The notes under the pieces were generated by a model. It was not told the DNA's origin, did no database searches, and saw only the letters and a list, made by a program, of their open reading frames with translations. DNA of 64,000 nt from Nansenia antarctica. Taxonomy: Eukaryota > Chordata > Actinopteri > Argentiniformes > Microstomatidae. The DNA is taken from the NCBI GenBank assembly GCA_963989245.1, contig OZ022346.1, positions 4,215,381 through 4,279,380 on the forward strand. The letters run 5' to 3'. Below, piece by piece: positions 55,701 to 64,000 of this stretch (positions within the stretch are counted from its first letter, which is position 1; each line of letters begins with the position of its first letter). The position numbers and the translations under genes were made by a program.

Positions 55701-58700
55701 TAGCATGGAGCAGGTTAGACACATGGAAGAATAGGCTCCATGCTGGCTCTATTATCCGATGTGGGACATACCATTGAGCATGTTCTCCATGCTATGGACA
55801 ATAACCTGAGAAAAAAAGGAGCTTGTCATGTAGCATGGGGATATTGTTCAAATATCTAATTTGGAATGGAGCGTGGAGGAATAAAGACCATGATATGCTA
55901 TATCCATCCACAGAATACTGAATAACCAAATACTACATTGAATTTAGATTACACCTTTTTTCACCAGTCCCAAGAGGTCTGACTTTCAGAGTTGAGGTCA
56001 ATTCAAATTCAATTCATGTGAAGTGAAGCATTTCTCTCGAAATGAATTCAAATGTTAAGTAGATGTGGTTCCAGTCCTACCTTTCCTACAGGAAACAGTT
56101 TGTCACCATCAACGGCTCCAGTTCCTCCCCAGCCCCAGTCAACCAAGGCATGCCTCAAGCCTCTGTGCTTGGACCCCTCCTCTTCACTATCTACATGCTT
56201 CCCCTCTCGGCCAGATCATCCGCCACCAGGGCCTAAACTTCCACTGCAATGCCGATGACACGCAAATGTATCTCAGCACAACACCATCCTCTCAGCTCCC
56301 CCCTCAATGTTGTCAACTGCCTGCTTGAAATAAAAACATGGATGTCATCTAACCTACTCAAACTCAACAGTAAGAAAACAGAGCTCATGGTTGTGGCACC
56401 CAAGGCGCTGCTCCGGAAGGTTGGTGACTTTCTCCTCCAGGTCGACGGCTGCTCCATCTCTCCATCCCCCAAAGTCCGCAACCTAGGTGTCATCCTTGAC
56501 TGCACCTTCTCCTTCCAGTCACACATCAGATCCATCACCAAATCTGCCTTCTTCCACCTCAAAAACATTGCCAGACTCCGATCGTCCAACTCTGTAGCCG
56601 AAACCCTCGTCCACGCCTTCGTCACCTCCCGCCTGGACTATTGCAACGGAGTCCTGTTTGGGGTACCCAGCAAAGCCCTGGACAGGCTCCAGTTTGTGCA
56701 GAACTCAGCTGCCAGGGTAGAGCAGTACATTACCCCACCCTCATCCACCTCCACTGGTCCCGGTCAAGTCACGCATCCTTTACAAAATCCTCCTCCTCAC
56801 CTACAAATCCCTCCATGCTCACGCCCCCTAGTATCTGTCTGACCTTCTCCGCCAATATACCCCATCCTGGTACCTGCAGTCCTCAGACATGGGTCTGCTC
56901 TCCACCCCCCCGCACCAACCTACGAACCTTTGGGGACAGACCCTTCTGGCAGCACCCACCCTTTGGAACTCTCTCCCCACAGTGATCCGCAATGCCCAAC
57001 CCCCCCCCCCCCCACCACCCTGGACACCTTCAAATCTGCCCTCAAAACCCATCTGTTCACCTTTGGCCCCTAGTTTAGTTTTTGGCATTGTGTTCTGTTT
57101 TTGACTGTCTTTCTGTCAATGTGTTCCTTGAAAGGTGCTATATAAATCCAAGATATTATTATTATTATTATGATGAAATGCATTGTGGGTAAAGTGTTAT
57201 TTGGAGTAGCTCAGCCCCGGCCCTTGTCCTCCACGTGTCTCTGTCACTGACCTGGTCTTGTTGGGAGGCAGCAGCTGTCTGCTGGGCCGTCTCTGGGACT
57301 GGCTGGGCTGGAGCTTCATGGAGGCACGGGGGGAGGAGCGCTGTGAGAAGTGCTCAGGGGCGGGCGGCTTCTTGTGGATCTTCTTGACCAGCCGGCTGAC
57401 CCACTTCTGCTGCTCCTCTTGTGTCAGGGCCAGCAGGAGCAGGTTCTTGGCAGTAGACACGTCATAGTTCACTGCAGGGAGAGAGAAGGACCAAAGGGAC
57501 AATCTGTACGATTTCAAGTGGTTGGATGGTGAATTTTAAAGGAATGCATGTCGTTTTTTTGCATGTCGCTGTCCTCTTTGGCCACACTGAAAATGTTAAA
57601 ATATACATATGCTGCGTTTGCTAATAGCAACAAACGTGTAGATCTTTCTAAACAAACAAAACGTTAAATGGCTAACAGTAGCTAAAAGCTGTTGTTCCTA
57701 ATTATGTGGACATCTGTGGGCATTAAAACGTAGCAAGCCCTGAGTGTGTCTGATCACCTACAGGTCGCCATGACAGGAATGATGTGAGGGGAAATGGGAT
57801 GACTTGAAACTCCAAGGTTAGCTTAACACTCGAACAGCCGTGCCGATTTTACCTACTATTAGAGCCGCCTCCCTCTTTACAATGGTAATCTGCTACTTAC
57901 CTGCAAACTGCGACACTTTAAATGAATGTGCAATAACACTATGTGCAATATGACAACCCTAGTCGTTTTATCTGTACAGTATAGTATAGTGGATAGTGTA
58001 CATAGCCTTTATTTATGTAAACTAGCTCCTTTCTCTTCTTGTTTTTTTTGTTTTTTTTTTCTCTTTCCTAGCACCAGGGGAGCCACCCCTCCCAAATGTC
58101 GTTGTTTGGTACCTGTACTATAGCAATGACAATAAAGACCATTCATTCATTCATTACACACAAAGACCACTAGAGGGCACTTCTTGTAAATTAGCCTGCC
58201 TTCTACACAGAAAAACTGGAAAATAGCTTTATACTAGCTTATCCTGATGTGATTTCGAAAATGTAAGCACTCATATCTAGGAAATGAAAGGACGGTCCTG
58301 AAATGTGATCGAGTGCAAAGGTATAAAAAATGTTTTACTCACAGGGTCACCATGACCCCACCGTGGCTGCTCTAGTGTTAATAGAACTGAAGCAGTGTGA
58401 CCAGAGATGTTGTCACTAATACAAGTCTTGTGTGAGAACAAGGCATACTTGAATCATGTATTCTATCTGATTACAATGTGGGTAAAGGAGGCGGGTAGGG
58501 AACGCATCAAATGGCAGGTGTAGACATTCAACAGGGGTGCAAACTGGTGATGGCCCAAAAAGGTGACACATTTTCTTTTTGCGGCTAACCTTAGGGGGGG
58601 AATAGCGCTAGCACTAATGGTGTTAAATAGATATCGCTAGCACTAACAGTGGTCTAACAATGATGCATGTGTAAGTAGCGGCAGCCCTCACCGAATTACT

Positions 58701-60586
58701 TCGAAAACAGTTTACCGTGACTGTGTTCTCTATGCTGTCTGGAATTGTACCTAGCTCCCTGAAACTAAACGTTATTTCAACAGCAGCAGAGTTTAGCAGA
58801 CAGGGAGATTAGTTAGCTCGCGCATCATGTGACTTGGATGACACTTACACCCCCCCCCTCAATTTCTTTTTTTGCAGATCTACACATTAACATGGATTAC
58901 ATATTTTGAGATAAAAACAGCTAATTTAGCAGAAACGTGACAAGTTTGCACCCCTGTTCAAGTTTATGAATGGAATGTATTCTGATCATTATGATCAGAT
59001 GACAGAAGAGCGACGTGCAAAAGGAGCCAGACAGAGTCAAACTTAAACATTGCCTGGACCAAATGACCTTCTCAGTCATATTTACTTTCTCTTGTCAAAG
59101 ATGCAAGAAATACAAATTGGCCCCCAACAGTGAGGTATACAGCCTTGGATTCAGTCCAATGGCTTTTGATCACTGTAAGCGGTTGTTAAGTATAACCGCA
59201 TTCACTATAACCAAAGGAGACGAACTGCTACAGTCGACTAACGTTTATACTCCTTCATCCTTGAGGAGTGGCGCAGGTTAGTCATTTCTACCGACAGAAG
59301 GATCTCTCTTTCCAAACTTCCTTCACTGCTCTTGACTTCGCCTAGTGGCGGCCTGCGGTATCTGCCAGCAACATTCAGGCTACAAGTCTTCTTTGGTCAG
59401 CAGAAACTATTCCCCAGAACATAATCATTTGGAGACTGGGTAGGTCCCATCAATCTCTCGATTGAGATTCTGGGGTATTAATAAGTAAACGCTGAGGACA
59501 GGAAGTTGTCAGCAAGTTCCCACGCCCCCCAAATGTTTATCTGAGCTGCTCGTGATGCCCCCCCCCCCTTTCCCCCCCCCCCCCCCTGCCCTGCTCTCTG
59601 TTTAAAAGTGCAGCTCAGGTAATTGACATTGGCCTAACCAAAGTTCTGCCCACCAACTAACCCCACCACCCCCCACTTACCTCTGCAGGGCGCGATGATC
59701 TCCTCCTTCTTGTCCATGTGGTCTTTATGACACTTGATATGGCAGCGCCGGCACTCCAGGGCAGGCGGGGGCTTGAACATGTTCCAGAGGGGCTTGGTGC
59801 AGGCCTCGCAGTTGGTGGGGAAGTGGTAGAGCGTGGGAATGAACTCGTGACCCTTGTGGCAGATGTAGCCCGACTTCTCGCCGATGGTCAGCGGCTCCAC
59901 TGGGAACTCGGGCTCTTTTTTGCTCTCGCCTTCGTTGGCGTAGAGGATCTGGAGAGGGAGAGGGTTAGGGTTAGAGGATCTGGAGAGGGAGAGGGTTAGG
60001 GTTAGAGGGTTAGGGTTAGAGGATCTGCAGAGGGAGAGGGTCACCATCACTGTTCTGTGGCTGTGTGGGCTGAGATGTAGCATGTAGCACCAACCATAGA
60101 CGGGCTACAATAACTGATGCTTGCCTGGTTCATGTGAACAGTAATACTACTGGGGCGACTTGGTAAACGCGCTGCTCTCATGAAACATGTGGTTCTTCAC
60201 AGGTCTGCTGGCCTGATGAACGTGAGCAGTTACTGTGTTGCTCCCCTGACACAGAGCAGTGGACGGGTACATATGGGCAATGTATTTATTATGACACATA
60301 ACCGAGACCCCTGACTGTTGTTCCAGACATGAACTGGATCCTAAGTATACATTTTGGACCTGGGACCAGTTGTTCAAAACTTTTAATCTGCTATCCAGGA
60401 CCAGATCGATTATCGGCTGATTTCCCCTATAAAACAAAAAATCAGCCAGGTAGATCTGATCACACAAATCCTCCCACACAGATCACGTTGTGGTGAAAGT
60501 AAATAGAACTGGGTGTAAAACAGAGTCTGTAAACAGCAGAGTTTGTTTTGCAGTTATTCTCCTAGGAGCAAAACCAAATCTATACG

Positions 60587-60633
<47 letters not shown>

Positions 60634-61245
60634 CTATTGTCATTCTAGCACTAATCAAATGAGCTATAATGCATTATCAATGAAAAATAACAAATAAGAT
60701 GCAGAGAGACAGACTGAGGGTGAGGGTGACAGGAATGACCTGGAATATCCTGGGGATCTCTTTGGCGTCAGCGCGGTACACGTCTGTCTGGGTGACAGGC
60801 CGCACATGGAACAGTTTGCTGCAAGAAGATAAAAACGTTTAAATAAAATGTGTTTAAAAATGTGGGTTAGGGTTGAACATAGCTTTTTTTATGGATTGGA
60901 ATGTAGCAATTTCTTAAGCCGAGTTAATAACCAATGACTGGTCTAAATTACAAACATTCTAATGAATAACTTGATTCTAATGAATTGTTGATGTGTTGAA
61001 TACTTATTTCCCGCACTGTACACCAGCCATTTGCTTAAGTTAAAAAAGTTAAACTGTACACACAATTGGTTCTTCTTCTTTCAATTGGTTCTCCTTTATG
61101 TAAATGCTTCAGTTAAGTCCCCAAACAAATCTGTCGCTTCTTATGCTACACCATGCAAACCACATTCCAAACAAATATTATGCACAAAAGTGTTCAACAT
61201 GGATGTAAATCAGAACGAGTTTGTCCCAGCTGTGTGTGTGTGTGT

Positions 61246-61330
<85 letters not shown>

Positions 61331-61606
61331 TGTGAACTAGAGAATTAGCGAATTGGCCGAATCTCCATTCAGATAAACAAAACTGAAATTGAGTGGCTGT
61401 TTCTCTACTTTGCAGGTTGTTGCTGTAATGCTCTTCAAGTTAACTTATCAAAATACATCTTTACAAGGTCCTTTGAAGACCCTTTTAATGGGCTTCCACA
61501 CAGAACACGTTACTCACTCGATATCCAGCACCATGTAGGGGTTGGACAGCTCTTTGTCTTGCTCACTGTTATAAAAAAGAATCTTCTTGCTGCTCACTAC
61601 CACATA
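52776..61606 (-). CDS. rock2: Rho-associated coiled-coil kinase 2, C-terminal part
   Basis: Five exons on the minus strand complete the gene: 61518-61606, 60740-60818, 59681-59948, 57252-57471 and the stop-bearing 52776-52779. All junctions are GT-AG with compatible phases. They encode the C-terminal PH domain, which in ROCK is split by a C1 cysteine-rich domain, and the short tail. ROCK2 is a serine/threonine kinase activated by GTP-bound RhoA; it promotes actomyosin contraction by phosphorylating myosin-phosphatase targeting subunit, LIM kinases and myosin light chain. The PH-C1 part binds membranes and restrains the kinase. Details such as YNSEQDKE, GESKKEPEFPVEP and VSRLVKKIHKKPPAPE match ROCK2 rather than ROCK1. 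Kinase and coiled-coil exons must lie beyond 64 kb. Introns hold many mobile elements, yet no exon is broken. Confidence 0.93.
52888..54065. mobile_element. hAT-like MITE carrying a tandem array
   Basis: CAGGGCTTGACATTAAGC at the left is inverted at the right as CTTAATGTCAAGCCCTG, flanked by CATAAGG (52881-52887 and 54066-54072). Subterminal ACTTGTCCGGACAAGT-type palindromes occur at both ends. The centre is a roughly 690-bp tandem array. No coding capacity. Lies in the last ROCK2 intron. Confidence 0.8.
53190..53880. repeat. 15-17 bp tandem array inside the hAT MITE
   Basis: About 42 units of ACATTGACAAGGCAGC with short length variants (TA, TT or G additions). Confidence 0.95.
54400..54445 (+). 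mobile_element. L2/SINE-type 3' tail
   Basis: AAAAGCGCTATATAAATATA followed by ATTATTATTATT is the usual 3' end of L2-mobilised elements. The body upstream is short and not identified. Confidence 0.6.
54659..54876. repeat. ~218-bp near-palindrome with 23-bp loop
   Basis: Left arm starts ATAGGCTAGGTGCACGAT and reaches AATCAGCTGTGC (54755); right arm starts GCACAGCTGATT (54779) and ends ATCGTGCACCTAGCCTAT. Arms of about 97 bases with a handful of mismatches, loop 54756-54778. The transcript would form a long hairpin. Could be a foldback MITE; no target duplication seen. Confidence 0.9.
54877..56044. other. ROCK2 last-intron DNA, mostly unassigned
   Basis: Includes (CA)-type repeats at 55136-55180 and (ATT)n at 55317-55341. 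The minus-strand frame at 55190-55310 is proline-rich and has no convincing splice sites. No gene called. Confidence 0.4.
56045..57172 (+). mobile_element. L2-like LINE, 5'-truncated, in a ROCK2 intron
   Basis: Plus-strand frames in series read LSYRKQFVTINGSSS and GMPQASVLGPLLF, then WMSSNLLKLNSKKTELMVV, LGVILDCTFSFQSHI, SRLDYCNGVLFG and LSTPP/NLRTFGDR. These are L2/Maui reverse transcriptase blocks; the catalytic Asp-Asp region near 56245 is in a shifted frame. Tail GGTGCTATATAAATCC with (ATT)n ends at 57172. Several frameshifts make it inactive. Confidence 0.88.
57252..57471 (-). CDS. rock2: ROCK2 exon: end of PH domain and tail
   Basis: Acceptor CCCTGCAG, donor GTCAGT. Encodes NYDVSTAKNLLLLALTQEEQ, then QKWVSRLVKKIHKKPPAPE and a serine/arginine-rich tail to PPNKT. 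Length 220, phases 1 and 2. Confidence 0.93.
57827..58377. mobile_element. piggyBac-like TTAA MITE, copy 3, with nested LINE tail
   Basis: TTAA at 57823-57826 and 58378-58381. Ends CACTCGAACAGCCGTGCC and inverse of CACTAGAGCAGCCACGG. A LINE 3' tail (about 57925-58155, CAATAAAGACCATTCATTC) is inserted inside, absent from copies 1 and 2. Confidence 0.88.
58532..58956. mobile_element. short inverted-repeat MITE (hAT-like ends)
   Basis: CAGGGGTGCAAACTGGTGA at the left and inverse CAAGTTTGCACCCCTG at the right. TTCAA borders both ends but a full 8-bp duplication is not clear. Confidence 0.7.
59681..59948 (-). CDS. rock2: ROCK2 exon: PH continuation and C1 domain
   Basis: Acceptor CTCTCCAG, donor GTAAGT. 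Encodes ILYANEGESKKE, then the C1 motif: His of HKGHEF, NCEAC, ECRRCHIKCH and a final Cys in APCR. Length 268. Confidence 0.95.
59955..60030. repeat. short GGGTTAGGGTTAGAGGATCTG tandem repeat
   Basis: Three imperfect copies derived from the exon edge plus TTAGGG-like blocks, directly in the acceptor-side intron sequence of the C1 exon. Confidence 0.85.
60589..60630. repeat. (AT)n microsatellite
   Basis: Uninterrupted AT run in a ROCK2 intron. Confidence 0.97.
60740..60818 (-). CDS. rock2: ROCK2 exon: PH domain middle
   Basis: Acceptor TTCTTGCAG, donor GTCATT. Encodes KLFHVRPVTQTDVYRA and DAKEIPRIFQ; its first base completes an Asp codon with the previous exon. Length 79. Confidence 0.95.
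60880..61020 (+). mobile_element. Tc1 terminal fragment
   Basis: GAGTTAATAACCAATGACTGG to GAATACTTATTTCCCGCAC matches the terminal region of the Tc1 element at 26450-28620. Confidence 0.65.
61232..61328. repeat. (GT)n microsatellite
   Basis: Nearly pure GT run. Confidence 0.97.
61518..61606 (-). CDS. rock2: ROCK2 exon: start of PH domain strands
   Basis: Acceptor TCTTTTTACAG, donor GTGAGT. Encodes YVVVSSKKILFYNSEQDKE and LSNPYMVLDI. Length 89, ends in phase 2. Confidence 0.95.
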
Positions 61607-61704
61607 CTGTAAAAAGACAAGAAAATACAATTCACTCAGAAATATGTTTCTCAGACATTTTCAGATCTCAAGTTACGCATCAACAGAAGCCATTTACACT
61701 GTCA

Positions 61705-62365
61705 AGTAGCGATGTAACGATACACTCAACTCACGATTCGATACAATTCCCGCTACGATTTCTTTTACAAAATTAGATTGCAGACAAATTATGACTGAAA
61801 AAGATTTTAATAAATGTATTTCTCAGACAAAAACTACAAAATACTGTATTTTCTTAAAGAATCCCTTTTTATTCCTGAGGTAGGGTATAAGGTTTCTCAC
61901 TAGCTGCAGACACAGGCCAGGGAGCGCTCCTTCTGCAGAGCGCACTGTGCTCGCCCCATACTGGCTCTCTGGGTTTTGCCTTTTGGGTGGTTTGGTAACC
62001 CTAGATGATCTTTGTGACATTTTACACATGACATTTCACATACGTACACAAACTCCCAAAAGTATAAAAGCACCACTTGTAAAACACCACTAGAACATGC
62101 TCACTCGTAATGCCGCTTCTCTCTTCAAATCGCTGCAGCTCTCCTTGAGCTTCGTACTCTGAGTAATAAACCCTATATGGGTAGAAGGCGGAATGTCTTC
62201 CATAGCACATATAGTTTAGGAATTACGGTAATGAGAATGTGTGCTTTTAACAGATTTTTAAGGGTTAAAAGAGTATTGCGATTGTTTTTTTAATTTCACC
62301 GATTTGAAACGTCTCACATTTGTAGCGATATTAAACTGTCTGGCGATGCATCGTTCCATCCCATC
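61705..62365. mobile_element. hAT-like degraded element
   Basis: Left GCGATGTAACGATACACTC and right GCGATGCATCGTTCCATCCC form imperfect inverted ends, as in ZBED-type fish hAT MITEs. No intact transposase. Confidence 0.55.
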
Positions 62366-62371
62366 CATTTA

Positions 62372-64000
62372 TCATTGATTGATTGATTGAAAACTTTATT
62401 AGAAGATTTGCAGAAGTAGGTACATGAAAGTACATATTACATACAAGGTCAACTAACAGGATAAAAACCCAAGAAAGCCACTGGCTTATTTCAATTGGGG
62501 TCCTTGATTCTCAATTCATCGTTACATGTAAGACAGACAAAAAAGCTAGTACTATCTACAAGATAATACAGACAAATAACTATTACTATCTACAAGATAA
62601 ACACACATCCATCATGGGAAGAACAATACAACAAAACATAAGGTATGTACAGCGGGTAGGACAGGTGGGGACATACACCACAGGTGGGGGCGGGGGACAA
62701 AACACAAAGTATGTACAGTGGGTAGTTCGGGTCTTTTAATCTGATTTTTGATTTAGAGGGTCCAGTTACGGATTGCAGCCTCCTGTAAATGTTTTTTGAG
62801 AGTGGTTTTGAAGGTGGGCAGTGTTTTGCACTCCTTTAAGATTATAGGAAGGGCGTTCCACATTTTTACTGCATAGTTTGCAAACGAGTTTAACCCCTTG
62901 TTTGTGGTGCAACGCGGTTGAACGTGGTTCGTGGAGCTTCCTCTGGTGTTGTATGTGTGGACGTTGTTCACTTTTTGGAAGTATGTTGACAGGTACTTGG
63001 GTGTCTTTGTGGTGTAGCGTATCTTGAAGACCAGGCCCAGTGCAAGCTGCTGCACTCTGTCAACTACTCGTAGCCAATCAAGGCTCAAAAAATGAGCAGC
63101 GGTTAGATGTGTCCTAGGGTTGAGACCTAGCAGAAGCCTAACCAGTTTATTTTGGGCTGTCTGGAGTCTTGTTTTATGGGCCTTTGTGGTTCTATAGTAC
63201 CATGATGTTACGGCATAGTCGAAGTGACATTGAATGAGAGCTCCTGATAGGGTCCTCAGTGTGTTTTTACTGACAAGTGAGGATATCCTGTACAAGAATC
63301 TAGTTCTATGGTTAACTTTTTTGATTACTTTTGCTGCCATTTTATCTCCGGAAAGATTTGCCTCTAAGATGGAGCCCAGGTATGTAATATCCTCTTTTCT
63401 TGTGATATTAATGTTACCCACTTTTATTTTAAAATTTTCAGCCTTTCTGAGTTTAGATGGGGATCCGTATAGGATGGTTTCAGTTTTACCTAGGTGTATT
63501 GATAGTTTATTGTCAGCTAGCCAGATGCAGATTCTACTCAGTTCAGTGCTTAGCGCTTTTTCCACCTGCAATATGTCCCTGTCAGAGACCAGCAGAGCCG
63601 AGTCATCCGCGAACAGGAATAAATTGCAATCACATGCTGATGACATGTCATTCACATATATTAGGAACAGTAAAGGTCCCAAAATGCTTCCTTGTGGAAC
63701 GCCGCAGGTCACTGGGAGGGGGGGGGACAGTGTTCCGTTCACACTAACCACCTGTTCCCTCCCCTCTAAGTAGGATCTCATCCAGCTCACCGATGTTCTA
63801 TCGAACCCTATTGCTTTCAGTTTATCTAACAATATGTGGTGATCTACTGTGTCGAAGGCCTTCTGGAGGTCCAGCATGACCATGCCGCAGTACTTGCCCG
63901 AGTCCACCTCATGGTTGATGTGGTCGTTCAAATAGAGAAGGCATGTGTCAGTGGAATGGGATGTTCTGAATCCTGATTGAAATTCATACATCAGCTTTTT
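62372..64000 (-). mobile_element. non-LTR retrotransposon, continues beyond the window
   Basis: The 3' end on the minus strand is marked by a (TCAA)n/(ATCA)n tail at 62373-62390. It contains the reverse transcriptase ORF below and a 360-base 3'UTR. Inserted in a ROCK2 intron in the same orientation as the gene. Confidence 0.85.
62753..63991 (-). CDS. LINE reverse transcriptase, partial (N-terminus outside window)
   Basis: The minus-strand frame (412 residues) starts inside the polymerase. Visible: YEFQSGFRTSHSTDTCLL, MLDLQKAFDTVDH (motif A), GVPQGSILGPLLFLIYVND (motif B), LFLFADDSALL (motif C, FADD), then LADNKLSIHLGKTETILYG and a C-terminal domain ending FKTTLKKHL. The frame is open to its stop and continues left of the window edge, so it may be a full-length copy. 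Clade (CR1/L2/jockey-like) cannot be set without alignment. Confidence 0.9.
   Translation of the reverse strand: MYEFQSGFRTSHSTDTCLLYLNDHINHEVDSGKYCGMVMLDLQKAFDTVDHHILLDKLKAIGFDRTSVSWMRSYLEGREQVVSVNGTLSPPLPVTCGVPQGSILGPLLFLIYVNDMSSACDCNLFLFADDSALLVSDRDILQVEKALSTELSRICIWLADNKLSIHLGKTETILYGSPSKLRKAENFKIKVGNINITRKEDITYLGSILEANLSGDKMAAKVIKKVNHRTRFLYRISSLVSKNTLRTLSGALIQCHFDYAVTSWYYRTTKAHKTRLQTAQNKLVRLLLGLNPRTHLTAAHFLSLDWLRVVDRVQQLALGLVFKIRYTTKTPKYLSTYFQKVNNVHTYNTRGSSTNHVQPRCTTNKGLNSFANYAVKMWNALPIILKECKTLPTFKTTLKKHLQEAAIRNWTL

Overview
The window is vertebrate nuclear DNA, almost certainly from a teleost fish. It has short intron-bearing exons, GT-AG splice sites, long microsatellites and a very dense, varied set of fish-type mobile elements: hAT, Tc1, piggyBac-like MITEs, L2-like and other LINEs, Ty3/gypsy, an endogenous retrovirus remnant and Penelope-like elements (PLEs). 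I saw no bacterial genes, CRISPR array, rRNA or tRNA.

Host genes. The right end (50.8-61.6 kb, minus strand) holds the 3' end of ROCK2: four coding exons for the PH-C1 region and tail, a terminal exon carrying the stop codon, and a roughly 2 kb 3'UTR. A lone ROCK2 coiled-coil exon lies at 3.3 kb on the same strand, out of gene order. A small three-exon gene for a predicted 126-residue single-pass membrane protein, which I do not recognise, is present twice (29.4-30.5 kb and 42.5-43.7 kb, minus strand), carried by a 3.3 kb direct duplication.

Layout. 0-3.2 kb: a piggyBac MITE and two nested hAT elements. 3.5-6.3 kb: a broken LINE. 7.7-9.9 kb: a decayed intron-bearing transposon-type gene. 9.9-11.9 kb: retroviral env TM fragment and LTR. 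11.9-12.2 kb: satellite with TTAGGG-like blocks. 12.6-19.4 kb: a young Ty3/gypsy element with near-identical LTRs, a predicted self-priming site and an internal hAT insertion. 20.2-23.6 kb and 36.9-41.6 kb: an inverted duplication with 30-bp minisatellites. 23.4-25.8 kb: a TTAA-flanked inverted-repeat element whose core is TTAGGG-like repeat with a truncated PLE inside. 26.4-28.6 kb: a Tc1 element split by a piggyBac MITE and an L2 piece. 28.2-31.6 kb and 41.4-44.8 kb: the direct duplication. 31.6-36.8 kb: a large PLE. 44.8-50.8 kb: LINE tails and a dead Tc1. 50.8-62 kb: ROCK2 with many insertions in its introns. 62.4-64 kb: another LINE reaching past the window.

The most interesting system is the PLE at 31.6-36.8 kb. 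Its first ORF couples a long tract spelled by telomere-like CCTAAC repeats to an SGNH-hydrolase-like domain, and its second ORF is reverse transcriptase plus GIY-YIG endonuclease. It and a second, divergent PLE each end in a TTAGGG-like array next to the same inverted-repeat border. This recalls telomere-associated PLEs, but here in a fish and with the endonuclease kept.
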